Shown in pieces: positions 22,440 to 34,710 of a stretch of DNA of 64,000 bases (positions are counted from its first letter, which is position 1; every line of letters starts with the position of its first letter). The notes under the pieces were generated by a model, which was not told the DNA's origin, searched no databases, and saw only the letters and a program-made list of their open reading frames with translations. The stretch is from Limnoperna fortunei (Eukaryota; Mollusca; Bivalvia; Mytilida; Modiolidae), in contig OX104123.1 of assembly GCA_944474755.1 (NCBI GenBank), positions 65,341,898 through 65,405,897 on the forward strand, in the 5' to 3' direction. Made by a program: the position numbers and the translations under genes.

Positions 22440-22640
22440 TAACCATTATGCATTTGAAGATTTGCCTGCATAACTTGGTCGGAAATATCCAAATGATGCC
22501 GGCAAATCTTTAAATACAATACAATAATTTTAAACTCATCAAGTTTCTTGGGTTTTCTAGGGTTTTCATGGGTGAGTCTTGATTAGACGAAACGTGCGTC
22601 TGGCGTAGTGAATCTTACGACCTATTTTTATTAACATTTT
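22440..22640. repeat. Dispersed repeat end (agacgaaacgtgcgtctggcg)
   Basis: agacgaaacgtgcgtctggc and cggcaaatctttaaatacaa are motifs I associate with highly repeated bivalve sequences. The latter also occurs near 19353. Boundaries are uncertain. Confidence 0.4.
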
Positions 22641-22838
22641 ATTTAATACATTCTATAGAAACCGTTTGACATCTCACATCCTCCGCATCGTTAAAATATG
22701 CTTCTGAGGTGTAAATGTGTACTAATTGTCTATGACGTTTGTAGACTTGTCACCATGTGTGATAGTGTCCCATTTGCCGACCATTGCTTCTTATATCCAC
22801 TTACCAGATAATTATTACCAAAACAAGAATGCTTCAAG

Positions 22839-23095
22839 TTTGTTTGTTTGTTTGAACGAAGTTATATCGATACTTTTAACATCAAGTACATTGTGACGTA
22901 CAGTCTTTATTGAGGTAGGGGGAAGCAGGACTACCCGGTGAAAACCACCGATCATATGTAGAAGATCTAGCAAACATTGTCAATTGACATTCGAGTTCTG
23001 TATAATATGAGACTTTAACCCACAACACCAGTGTTGGCAGGCCACGTGACTAAAAGTAGATCACTAACTACCTTAACCACTTGACCAAAGTAGCC
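22839..23095 (-). mobile_element. SINE-A, full span but strongly diverged
   Basis: Tail gtttgtttgtttgaa at the left, then the inverted core, and at the right the inverted head agtagatcactaactacctt followed by aaccacttgacc. Confidence 0.6.
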
Positions 23096-23189
23096 TTACT
23101 GTAAGACAGAACAGCAATGTAAATCCTACGAGCTCTAACACTTTGGTAAAATTAAAAATCCTAACTGTAACACAATCAATGTGACGGAT

Positions 23190-23406
23190 AACCTAACTGT
23201 GGTTATCGCCACTAACACATAACCTAGCTGTGGTTATCGCCACTAACACACAACCTAACTGTGGTTATCGCCACTAACACATAACCTAACTGTGGTTATC
23301 GCCACTAACACACAACCTAACTGGGGTTATCGCCACCAACACATAACCTAACTGTGGTTATCGCCACTAACACATAACCTAACTGTGGTTATCGCCACTA
23401 ACACCA
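23190..23406. repeat. 31 bp tandem array, seven units
   Basis: Unit: cctaactgtggttatcgcca then ctaacacataa. Nearly uniform, with one tgggg variant and two cac variants. Each unit contains ggttat...ataacc, a small inverted pair. Confidence 0.95.
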
Positions 23407-25830
23407 CTAGCAAATCGGTATATAAAATTAACTGAAATATTAGAAAAAGACAATAAATCAAACTGAAAAATGGATGGATCAACGGGTAGAACGTGTTTGC
23501 TGTTGCTAGAGAGGCATCGAGTGTTTTGTACGGACTGTAGTTTTAGTCTTTTGCAGATGCTATTTATTGAAATCTCTAAAAGACGTCTTCATGCATCCAA
23601 AAAATTAAATATCAGATGTATACATTCAACAAGTTAACCATGACACGGATAAAATAAATGGACTTCTGTGACGTATTTTTGTCAGCCATGTTGGATTTTT
23701 CACTCAATAGAAAATTAAAGGGACGATTTGAAAAACGCCGATACTGTATCTTGTTAAATAAATAAAATATATATGTTTTGCACATGGTTCCCAGTTCTTT
23801 ATTCTCTTATCTTTCGAATGATATGAATTTTATCAGTTTAAATTACTTGCTAAATACTTCCCATTTTGTTTGAAAAAAAGCCTTATTTTCTGCCTTCTGG
23901 TTACATTGTTTCAATGGGAAATTGTCAAATGTGCTCCACTTCTGACGTAAATTGCATAAATACAGTTCGTATAAACATAGTTTTGCACATATATACAAAT
24001 AGTAGACATATTGATGTATTTAATTTTCACATTTTTAACACTTTAATTTTTTATCGCCATACTTCCCATTTCATTTGAAATTAGCTCATTTTACAATTTT
24101 TAACATGGCGGAGCTCAGACCACGTGGTTCAGACAAGGGACAGGGATGTGTGGTATTTTTATTGTTTAATTATATCTCAGAAATTTGTAACATGTTTAAT
24201 TTAGATGTAAATATTTTAATAATTAAATAAAAAAAAATGTAAGAGTATCTGACAAACAAAATACTGTCTTTAGAAAAAACTAACTGCAATTGCATTGTCT
24301 TGAATTGAAAATGTGGTAATGAACTTTGTGATAAACATTTATAAAGTATTTATGTAAACGATAAATACAAAAATATCCCCATTTTTCCATTTTTCTCAGG
24401 GATAAAGGTAGTCAAAATTCAAGTTTTAAGAAATAAGCTGTTCAATAAACATCCTGTACAGATAATACAAGTTTATGGCAGTACAAGCGTTATCAGGAAG
24501 ACACAGCATGGGTTAAATTTCAATACATCAAAGGTGTTCTAAATAACACATTTGTCACAAAGGTTTATTAGGTAACCATAATTCATTAATAATTTTGTTA
24601 AATTATGAACTATAGTTGTAGCTTTTGAGTATAAAAAATAATGATGCCACGGGAAACAACAATAAACAATGAACTCCATAAATGATAAAAAATAAAAGTA
24701 TATATATAAAATAGAAAAAATTGTTAAATATTAATAATATGTTTAAAACACATAAAATAATTTTATTATTTTGATATATTATAAAAGTTTGGTGTTAATT
24801 ATACACAACAGTCGTTCATTGATAAACAGACTTATCGAACCTAATTATGACAATAGTTGCATATGGGGCGGCGGAATTGTTGGTTTTTATTCCCAGATCA
24901 AAATTGTCCACAATGAGATCGAGGACAAAACAAGTAATTGTTTATCGCTGGTTAGTAACATTTTGACGTCTTTTTGTCCTAAGTACCTAACAATGTCCAT
25001 GATAGTAGAGTGATATGGGATTTTCTCAGCTTGCAAGATTAAAAGAAAACTGAACAAAATAGCGACAAATTTAACTATCATTACATTTAAAATAGCTGAT
25101 TTATAAAGCAGTTTATACACATCAAGCTAGTGTGTTTTGGAAGGCAGTGAGAAAGATATAACCTGACTGGGAGCTCTGGTGTGTCTGATATTATCTTATA
25201 GAAGTTCATTGGCTTAAAGTCTTTATCCTGTCTTATTTTGTTGTGATTTAACAACCATATACTTTACTTAATGTGCTCTTTATGACTTAAATATGATGCC
25301 AAATAACCATTCTAAAGGATATATAAAATTTTGATGGAATACAGATATAATAATTTATACACTGGTAATTATAATATTTTCTTCATTTTTATATGTCCTT
25401 ATACAACCGCTCAAGCCACTGTCATGAAATAAATTAAAATAAAGATTCTCTCTGTGTTTCTGTTTTATACAACTACAATTTAAATGCGTACCTTTGTACT
25501 TTTTCAAAATAATCAATGAAAATTATTGCAAAGTTAATAAGCTTTAAAATATAATACGAAAAACTATATATTTGTCAAGTGGATTCCTGTACAAATGGTG
25601 GATTTCGGTAAGTTGTGTCCAGTGTACAAATATATTGCCCGGGACAAGGCTGTAGGGTATACCAGAAGTCGACATATCGACATTTACTGTCTACAAGATT
25701 AATTAGCACTTTAACCCTTCTAAAACCTTTACCCAATAGAAAATGTCACAGGCTAAGGAGACATTTTAACGTATTCTGACGTTATCAGAAATCGACACAT
25801 ACTTTACACTTACACGTGTCTTATACGTTA
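23407..25830. other. AT-rich DNA without recognisable features
   Basis: No domain, splice-consistent exon chain or clear repeat seen on either strand. Short open frames only. Confidence 0.4.
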
Positions 25831-25833
25831 TTA

Positions 25834-26086
25834 GGGGCCTCGCTGGACGAGAGATTGAAGTAATCTGCAATTGATCACGTGGTCGGTAAACCACAGAGGT
25901 TGCAGGTTCGAGCCTCACTGCCGGCAGGGTGTACTCGACTACAATCGTATGATTGATAAGGATTGCCAGTTTTCCTACCGATGGCCGGGGGTTTTCTCCT
26001 ACTTCCTCCTCCAATAAAAACCGGACGCAGTGATATAGGTGAAAAATTGCTCAAAGTGGCGTCACAGTATTCAAACAAACAAAAAT
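25834..26086 (+). mobile_element. SINE-A, full length
   Basis: Starts ggggcctcgctggacgagag, has box-B-like ggttcgagcctcac, the core gattgccagttttcctaccg, and ends tcaaacaaacaaaa. Confidence 0.85.
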
Positions 26087-26162
26087 ACAATACTCGTTAA
26101 TCAGATAAAGCCGATCTCCACATGCTAGCCGAAGCGACATTAGAACCCCGACTTAGACTTTT

Positions 26163-26424
26163 CCCTCGGCTGGGTAGCCAAGTAAGTCATCTACTATTGA
26201 CCACTGGTATGTCAACATTTTGTTTACGAGTTTAAGCCTTAATTCGGGCAGGTGGCTCATAACTCCATCGCCGCTTTACAGTATGATTGCTAGTTTTTCG
26301 GCACAAGATCGATGTATTTACACCATACTCCGGATGATCGGGGACTTTCACTTCCCTAGTTAAAACTGGACACCATAAATTTAGCCAAAAAAAGTGGTGA
26401 AAAACTCCATTTAAACAATCAGAA
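26163..26424 (+). mobile_element. SINE-A, old degenerate copy
   Basis: Collinear weak matches: ggctgggtagccaagt, catctactattgacca, gattgctagtttttc, aaaactggacaccata. It lies head to tail with the copy at 25834. Confidence 0.5.
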
Positions 26425-27666
26425 GACATTGGCGATCATGATAGAAAACAAGCAATATATTTTCTAAAAAAACTTAAATTATCTGTGTCAAGGTGGAATT
26501 AATGATACAAAAAGGAATCGAATTAGGTGTCAGTTTGAAAAATGATATAGCTGATCTTGCTAATAACTGACATCAAAGTAAAATCTGTATTTGTACAGAA
26601 GATTAATACCTTTCCCAAATCCTGTCACCATCCTTGTAAGGAGCGGCGCTTCGTTCCAGTTTGGCATAAAAATACAGGCTTTAGTGGTTAACTATTGAAA
26701 ATATGTCGAACGAACAATGACAATGTAAACAGCTTGCAAAAACATGCAATCGTAGTTTTTCCTTTATATAAAATAACTGAAACGATGAATTAATTTTATG
26801 AATGAACCTTTTCTGTTGTCACTCTATGAATGAAAACTATTTGTTGTCGTTTTCATCTGCAAGAATGAAATTACAAGTTGTACAAAAGAATATTAGATAC
26901 AATGTCGGAAACAGATGTGATTGTTAAAAGAAAATGTATTCATCGAAGACCTTGACGAGCTAATGATTTCTATTTTATTCACTGCAGTTGATAGAGTAGC
27001 ACTGTATGTTATTTGTACTTTTAATCCGGAATGTGTCATGCTTGTACTATAGACTGCTCTACAAGTCAAAAAAAAACCCCGAACATTATCTTGAATTTGT
27101 TTTTTTTACAAATAAATAAGACATTATATTTTAAAACAAAACAGTTAAACGTGTAAAAATGAATCATTTCTAAAAGTTTTTCTAGCGACTTTCTGTCTAA
27201 TATAACAACTGGACTTCATCCACGACATAGCTGAAAAATTGATAAAAGCTAAAAGCTGCGCAAAGAACTAACAACAAACAAATTAGAGAATCAGGAAAAA
27301 ATGCAATGACTTGAACACAAAGAGACGTAATAATCTAGTCCTTTTAAAATTTAAAAAACCCAAAATGGTTGGCCAGTAGAAACATATAATTTTATCATAA
27401 ATATAGTATTAATAGTTTCGTTCCATAGAGGACCGTATATGTATCTAAGGTCTAAAATTACGGCCCAAGGACGACTGTAATGGCACCCGAACCATTAGTA
27501 CAGTAATGTGAACATAAAACCAATTCATTAGATAAAAATACATTTCTCAATACATTAATTAACCATACAGTCTAAAAGCAAAAATATCTGACAAATGTCA
27601 GCTCATTTATGTCAAAAATTGTGTTTTTACTACCTCAATTAAATTTAAGAACACGCTTTATGTTAG
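26425..27666. other. AT-rich DNA without recognisable features
   Basis: I see no gene or clear repeat here. Confidence 0.4.
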
Positions 27667-27755
27667 GCTGAATTTTACTGCCGTTATAACCGAAGTTAAT
27701 TTTGTGATTTGTAGGATTTCTCGCCCAAAAAAGCGAGGCTACGATTATTCGTTTT
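27667..27755 (+). repeat. Dispersed repeat D, copy 2
   Basis: Collinear with 8239-8322. It also carries the small inverted pair tctcgcc / gcgagg. Confidence 0.6.
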
Positions 27756-29543
27756 AGCTTTATGCAAACTTGTGATAGAAAACTAAAGAAATATAATAAC
27801 GTTCACAATTTAAAGTTGAGAACTTTTCAACATTCATCTGCTCTCATATTGAACTGACAAAAAGTCCATAATGGCCCGGGAAAAGCCATAATGGACTCGC
27901 AAATCCATAGTGGACCAGCTGTCCTAATACAAATGATGTGATGATATCAATCAGTCTTTTTAGTACATATAAATACCAACTGGTTAAAACAAACACGCAA
28001 ACATGCATTTTTCCAATTAATTATCATGCATACTTACTAATGGACTATTACAACACATATGGTATACGCGGGTTGAAAAGTGCAACGAAAAAAATTCTGC
28101 ACATAAAATTTTGTGTTTGACGCCTATCAGAATATTTGTTCGTTTAAGAATATCGCCCACACAACACATGGTCTATGATAAAAGGCTTTCTGAACCATGT
28201 TTCTTTGGACATTTTTTTGGGGCAGTAAATCATTGTTATTTCCGGTAGTTAACGTGTCACGAATCTTTTATACAATAAGGAACTACAATGAATTTCGATC
28301 CAAATTTAATGCGTTATGACTTTGAAGTTGTTAATTTTTTTAAGTGAATGAAAGAAGTAATAGGTTCATGGTAATAAATGACATCTGTGTCATTAGGTTT
28401 TTTTATCTTTGAAAATATATAAAAACTGTATTGATCAAATAGATGTCGTGTGAACAAAATCGATTTATATACAAATGCAACAGTTTCCTTGTAGAATGTG
28501 GGCCTTGTATAGTTTTACCCTGTCTTGATAGATCAATGTCTGGTCTTCAAATCAATAAATTTTACTTACTTACTGTGCTCTCTTCACTGACCACGTGATC
28601 CTCAGATAACCGACGGACTAAAAACTCCATGTGTTACACCGCCAACTAAAATGTCCCTCTTCATAACCTATCCCATTGCCTCAGTTACAATTATCAAGAA
28701 ATTGTTATTGTCATAAAATTACGGCCATTTTTTTATAAGCAGGGGCGGGGGGGGCTTCTTGTACGTCTATTGTAATTAATCTAACTGTTGTTTAACGCCC
28801 ACAGAGCATTATATCAGTTACATTCTGATCGGACTATAGTGCAGCTATTCAGCTATTTTAGATCTCCTCTAGAAGTCATTAATTTGCAAGGATCCTGGCT
28901 CTATAAATGAAACTAAAGTCACCACCTGTATTGTAACCCAACATTCACCAAGCGGTTATCCGAATGTCTCAAATTTAGAGCTGTATCATAAATACAAACA
29001 AGTCAGTTGTATATTTGATACAGCGGAGGTGTTTACTTTACTTCGATTCTGAACTTCTTACACACACGAGAAACTGTCCAAAAACAAGCTACGATTGCTC
29101 AGAAACAGTCGACAGGTCAAAATTCTAGCATCCTCTAAGATGCTGAAACAGTATAATCTCATTTAGGCAAATGTTTACACTATTGTTAAAATCTGCATTA
29201 GAAAGAAACACTCTTGATTATATGTTTAAAAATTACTACGCCCGTCTATGACGAGCGTATTATGGTTTACAAATTTCCTTCCGTCGTCCACATGCCGTGC
29301 TGTATCTTTTATATGCCTACACACTGCAGAGTTGTTTGTTATGCTATAGTCATGGTCTGAATACTTTTCGGTACATTTCTTATTTTTCTCTGTGGCGTCA
29401 TGAAAATAGGGGGCGTTTCTGTTTTCAAAATCGAAATAAAAAAAAATTCGTCAATTTTATTGAAATTTGGAAAAAAAATTATTTTGATAAATTCATGGAT
29501 GTATAAGTTTTTTATTTTCAGATATTATAGCATTCTTATATTC
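27756..29543. other. Intergenic DNA without recognisable features
   Basis: AT-rich. A short cluster of ccataatggac motifs occurs near 27865-27915. No coding signal. Confidence 0.4.
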
Positions 29544-29640
29544 GCGGAGGGAACCGAAATACCCAGAAAAAAAGCACGACCTTCGGTAGAAAAACTGCAA
29601 TCCAAGAAAGAAGTCGAGTTCATCCTGTCCACGTCTTTCT
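29544..29640 (-). mobile_element. SINE-A central fragment
   Basis: On the + strand it reads ggagggaaccgaaataccca, agcacgaccttcggtagaaa and gtcgagttcatcctgtcca, the inverted centre of family A. It overlaps a short open frame that should not be called a gene. Confidence 0.65.
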
Positions 29641-29752
29641 TTCTAAAATACAAGACAATAAACTTTGGACTAACGTGGCCATTAATCTGGACTCTTTAAC
29701 TTAATAAATATGAAATATTTCCTGATTTAATTCAGAATAAAATGTTTACAAC

Positions 29753-29902
29753 AGATAACAAGGATTGCCAGTTTTCCTACCGCAGGTCGGGGGTTTTCTC
29801 TGGGTACTCCGACTTCCTCCACCAATAAAAAAACTGGAAGTCATGGTATAGCTGAAAAATTGCTGAAAATGGCTTTAATCATCATTCAAACAAAGAAGCA
29901 AA
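29753..29902 (+). mobile_element. SINE-A 3' half
   Basis: From gataacaaggattgccag through gcaggtcgggggttttctct to attgctgaaaatggcttta and a CAAA tail. It lies 110 bp from an inverted fragment of the same family. Confidence 0.8.
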
Positions 29903-30740
29903 ATAACATGATTCCATTGTACAAATCACGCGACATTCATTTTACGTCAGAGCTATCAGAAAGCGCTTTTAAATTGAGGATTGAAAAAGTCTCATAACTT
30001 GGAAACGCGGTCATATTTAGTAATATCAAAAATAACACCATGTGTTCAGCCATGATACACATAGAAAACATGTTCTTTGACAAAGCGGAACTGTAGTTAC
30101 TTTACATTTTATCGTACTTCCGCATACGAATCAACATTCTTCGTTTTTATATGTGTGAAAGGTCTACATGTACAAGCAATATAATGTCAACATTTGAAAT
30201 GAATTATAGTGAGATTTTCTTCCCAAGCTATATCCGGGTAATATTGGGTTTAGTATAAAATGCCTTGACCAAGTAATGTGTTGTATTTGTAAAGCGTGTA
30301 TTAGTAGAACACTGCATAATTTAGACGAACAAATATTGATCAATTTATGTCGCATTAAAAGGCGCATCGCATGTACCTAACATTCAATGAATCAAAAGGT
30401 GATTAAAATACTATACATTAATACAGTTATATAAAAGGGAAGTGATGCAGTAATAAGTCGTGTAAAAACGCATATGTATTTTTATGTTCGAAAATTTTTA
30501 GCTTCAGTTAATGGCCATATTACTACGCCACAGTGTAATGTTTATCACGCTGATAGAGTGTACTGGTTTTGATGTTTCATTGAAAATTGGAACAATACTT
30601 GTTATGGCTACGTGACCGAATGAAACCAATGAAAACGACCAATTTCAATTAAATGCATACATAATGTAATTGTTACGATGACAAAATATATACAACAACC
30701 TAAATAGAAAATAAACTATACAGTCACAAACGGTAACACG
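29903..30740. other. AT-rich DNA without recognisable features
   Basis: No coding signal or clear repeat. Confidence 0.35.
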
Positions 30741-30860
30741 TGTTAATTACTACACCATTACTGACTTTGATATAAATTTATCCGAAAATCTATTATTCAC
30801 CGAGACGCTTGTGAGTTGAATATACATTTTTAAGGGTTGAGAATTATTGATATCGACCAA
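30741..30860 (+). repeat. Dispersed repeat C, terminal fragment
   Basis: attactgactttgatataaa, attattcaccgagacgct and gttgaatatacatttttaag correspond to the hairpin end of family C (9443-9717). Confidence 0.5.
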
Positions 30861-31050
30861 CATATGCTAGTCTATCGTATTTACCATATAAGCGGCAGAC
30901 AAGATTTTTGTGTCGCAAAGGCATACATGAATCCGATACCATGAATGAATGATTGAGATTAAGATGCTACTGAACAATCTCGATACATTGTAAAAACAAG
31001 TAAATATTGGATTCCGTTTCCTCTGTTGTGATTTTTTAGGAAATTCTCAA

Positions 31051-31710
31051 CCTGAGCAATGACACTGAAGCCGAGGTCATAGGTCATGTCGCTGGGAGCG
31101 TAGTCAATTCCCTGAGCAATGACACTGAAGCCGAGGTCATAGGTCATGTCGCTGGGAGCGTAGTCAATTCCCTGAGCAATGACACTGAAGCCGAGGTCAT
31201 AGGTCATGTCGCTGGGAGCGTAGTCAATTCCCTGAGCAATGACACTGAAGCCGAGGTCATAGGTCATGTCGCTGGGAGCGTAGTCAATTCCCTGAGCAAT
31301 GACACTGAAGCCGAGGTCATAGGTCATGTCGCTGGGAGCGTAGTCAATTCCCTGAGCAATGACACTGAAGCCGAGGTCATAGGTCATGTCGCTGGGAGCG
31401 TAGTCAATTCCCTGAGCAATGACACTGAAGCCGAGGTCATAGGTCATGTCGCTGGGAGCGTAGTCAATTCCCTGAGCAATGACACTGAAGCCGAGGTCAT
31501 AGGTCATGTCGCTGGGAGCGTAGTCAATTCCCTGAGCAATGACACTGAAGCCGAGGTCATAGGTCATGTCGCTGGGAGCGTAGTCAATTCCCTGAGCAAT
31601 GACACTGAAGCCGAGGTCATAGGTCATGTCGCTGGGAGCGTAGTCAATTCCCTGAGCAATGACACTGAAGTTGAGGTCATAGGTCATGTCGCTGGGAACG
31701 TAGTCAATTC
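31051..31710. repeat. 60 bp minisatellite, 11 exact-length units
   Basis: Units start every 60 bp with cctgagcaatgacactgaag. The first ten are identical in the given sequence; the last differs at three bases (ttgaggtcat, gctgggaacg). On the minus strand the unit is open and would encode a 20-residue repeat (GIDYAPSDMTYDLGFSVIAQ), giving a 267-codon frame over 30959-31762. A 60 bp unit stays in frame automatically, and the flanks show no homology or splice context, so I do not call a gene. Confidence 0.95.
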
Positions 31711-32331
31711 CAAGCTTAAGGCATCCGAATGTAATGTTACGAAGATCTTTAAAAAAAGGCAAAGATTATCGACAGAACAACAAGAGCCAAAAGTCAAGGG
31801 ACAGTTATATATCTGGATGTATACAAACGTACACCACAATAACTAAAACCACAACTCAAAATGATAGGACCCGAACCCAATAAAACCATGGATGTGCTCA
31901 GGTACTCCGGACGAGAAAGCAGTGCCTGCCTCTAATTAAACACCCGTCGAGTTACTCATTGCCATGTCTAGGAAAAAGTCAAATTCCGGAATAGTAAACA
32001 CCACCTATGACTCAGCGAAAATGTCCGATCGTATTTCAGAGATTTTCCAAAACGATCAATTAAGTCATGGTGATGACCATAGAACTTCTGGAGAGATAAC
32101 ATCAGTCTCGTTGTAAAGATTTAATAAATCGTTGAAACGATTTAATAAACCGTTCAAATGAAAAGAGAATTTTTTTTTCTATTTGTTGTTTGACACGAAA
32201 AAGCCGTCGAACTACGGGTCCTGATAATATACAAAAAAATTTAAAAACTGCAAAATTACAAAGTACGTCAGTGGGAAACGCATTTTGTCATTAATATATG
32301 TAAACAAGAATTAAACCTTTCTTTGAGTTTC
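31711..32331. other. Intergenic DNA without recognisable features
   Basis: Only weak SINE-like text (caggtactccgg near 31899). No coding signal. Confidence 0.35.
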
Positions 32332-32671
32332 AAGTTATCTCCCTTGTGAAGCATACCTTGTTCTCAGTTATGACCTTACATACATTGTATTTCCTGTTGA
32401 AGTTATCCCCCTTGTGAAGCATACCTTGTTCTCAGTTACGACCCTACATACATTGTATTTCCTGTTGAAGTTATCTCCCTTGTGAAGCATACCTCGTTCT
32501 CAGTTATGACCTAACATACATTGTATTTCCTGTTGAAGTTATCCCCCTTGTGAAGCATACCTTGTTCTCAGTTACGACCCTACATACATTGTATTTCCTG
32601 TTGAAGTTATCTCCCTTGTGAAGCATACCTTGTTCTCAGTTATGACCTAACATGCATTGTATTTCCTGTTT
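32332..32671. repeat. 68 bp array, five units in an A-B-A-B-A order
   Basis: Units start at 32332, 32400, 32468, 32536 and 32604. Units 1, 3 and 5 have gttatctccc and gttatgacc; units 2 and 4 have gttatccccc and gttacgaccc. The pattern therefore repeats at 136 bp. Confidence 0.92.
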
Positions 32672-33221
32672 GTTGCTAACATCTGTATATAAATATATCG
32701 ACACTCAGACACCAGGTCTCGTTATTATTGACAATCTGCTCTCCGTTGGTTGAATGTACTTTCGTAATGTTTTGTTTAATCATGCAAAAAAGTATTTTTA
32801 CCTAATACCTATACCTGTACTTTTATACATTAATTCTGTCGGTATTGAGTAAACATAACATTTAGTGTAAATAAAATGCGTCACAAAAAATATTTTAGAT
32901 TGTTACTTGAAACTTTGATATTAAAACTTTTTTTCATTATTACTTTACTCTTTGCAATAATTTTACGGCGTATGACATGAATATAATTTTATTCTGCAAA
33001 GTATTTCGATTTCTAGTCTTTGCGGGACTACGCATGGTCCATCTGATCTGTAATATGGCGGACCGAGATTTGATCGAAGATGGTATTTGTGCATGTTTCT
33101 ATCTACAACAATGGCGCTGTAATATATAAAGAGTAGTAGGTAGGGCGGATAATTTAACCTTTAGGCTACATTGAGGCAACTATTTCTCGTATATATAGTC
33201 TAATAAAACAGACGTTCTCGT
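32672..33221. other. AT-rich DNA without recognisable features
   Basis: No gene or clear repeat seen. Confidence 0.35.
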
Positions 33222-33358
33222 TCAAAAAGCGTGGCACTCTCCAAACACGTTATTCACTGTGGTCCGCAGTCAGACCGGATAATAACATTCTCAATCGTGA
33301 ATGCGCTATGCAGCTCTGTGAGTAGAGCTCTGGGATCAACCTCAGTATGGTCCCAGTG
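33222..33358 (-). mobile_element. SINE-B head fragment
   Basis: agcgtggcactctccaaaca, gtggtccgcagtcag, gcagctctgtgagtagagct and ctcagtatggtcccag match the inverted head of family B. Confidence 0.7.
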
Positions 33359-33674
33359 AGAAATCTATAGATATTAAGTATGTTACATAAAAATATAATT
33401 AATACATGACATGTTAAATGTCGAACAACTGTTGCAGACACATATCCTTCACTATAGTTAAAATTTCGTTTGGAAAAGAAAAGGTTCGCTTCCGCAATCG
33501 TGACATCATGGTAGAATGTTTGTCATTTGAACAAGAAAGGTCTACTGTGGTAATCTTCACAGCCCCCACGGTGTTATATAACGGCTTGCAAACAACTCCA
33601 GACAGTAACGAAGGGTACAGCTTTTTCCCTATATTTACAACACGCAACGAAAGAACAATTTGTTAACTCAAGTA

Positions 33675-33900
33675 GCGTGAACTTAAATGAACAGTGCGCG
33701 TCCGGAACACCTGAGTGCACCTATGGCTTTTATTGGGTTCGGGTTACTCTTTTTCTGTTTGTTTTTCATTTTTGTGTTGCGTTCGTCTGTATCCGGATTT
33801 GTCTGTCCATTGACTTTTGGCTCTTGTTGTTCGGTCGGTTTTTTTTACTATTTTTATTTATTTAGAAATAACTTCTTGACCATTCGAACGTCCAGATTTA
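33675..33900 (+). repeat. Possible dispersed repeat (gaacacctgagtgcacctat)
   Basis: The text gaacacctgagtgcaccta, ttttattgggttcgggttac and the following T/G-rich tract resemble a repeat that I recall from mussel genomes. Seen once here, so family status is inference. Overlapping open frames are hydrophobic by composition only. Confidence 0.3.
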
Positions 33901-34111
33901 TCCAAGTCTGTAGCTTGTAGTGTTCTTCGATTTGTATACTGTTGATCTGCAGTGCGGGTACATTATGAAGATTTACTGTGCAGGCGTCAATCAAATTGCG
34001 CAGATTGAAAACTGGCATTTGTCAATACCACCGATATTTACAAACAAAAACTGAGTGCATGTACAGATAACATGTTCCCTTGAAGCAGTCCCCGGATGTT
34101 GATAGAATCAA

Positions 34112-34710
34112 TTGGTCAGAAAGGTCGTTTCATTCTGCTATTGTCCTAGGAATAAAGCGACTGTGGATGTGTTGAGTCGGAGATATCTGTCCTTGTCATA
34201 TTGCCGTGTTGTAGGTTTTGTTACATATGTCTGGATGTTGACGGCTGCTTCTCCGTGGGTGGCTTTGTATAGGACTGTTAGCCGAGCTGCTTTTCTTCTT
34301 AGTTCTAATGTTGGCCATTCCAATTTCTGCAAAATGTTCGTTACCGTCCCTGACTCTCTTCTGTAATTTGATGTAAAAAACGGGAAGCTCTTCTTTTTAC
34401 CATGTTAGTGCTGTTGATATGTTTTTGTCGGTATGGATTCCACACAGCAAAAGCGTATCCAGGTCTGGTCTTACCAATGCTTTGTATGTTTGATCTTTGA
34501 TGTTTTGTTGGCATGTGTAGATGTTCTTTCTGAGGAAACCCAGTGTTCTGTTGGGCTTTGATGTAATTTTGTTGATGTCTCCCATCCAAGATCTTCACTG
34601 ACTTTCACTGCAGGTATGGGTAATGATGTACTGCCTCAAGATGGTGTCCCATCATATTGTATTTGTACATAACTGTTGTTTTTTCCTTGTTTCACGTAAG
34701 TAACATAGTG
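34112..34710 (-). pseudogene. Non-LTR retrotransposon reverse-transcriptase C-terminal remnant
   Basis: Minus-strand frames in series match the end of CR1/Jockey-type reverse transcriptases: GHHLEAVHHYPYL (near 34660-34622), then LGFLRKN...YKALVRP (34585-34460), then a second frame with AVWNPYRQ and RRASRF, then a third with RRKAARLTVLYKA (34332-34138). The segments are in different frames and there are internal stops, so the copy is dead. The endonuclease and catalytic palm are absent. Confidence 0.8.

Noticed and set aside
23190..23406. CRISPR-like regular 31 bp repeats
   Set aside because: Units are contiguous with no spacers, and the window is clearly eukaryotic.
30959..31762. 267-codon minus-strand frame with eleven 20-residue repeats as a protein gene
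   Set aside because: The frame is a direct consequence of a stop-free 60 bp unit; flanking residues show no domain and no splice or promoter context is visible.
33677..33920. Hydrophobic membrane-protein-like frames
   Set aside because: T-rich low-complexity DNA gives Phe/Leu runs in every frame; region resembles a dispersed repeat.
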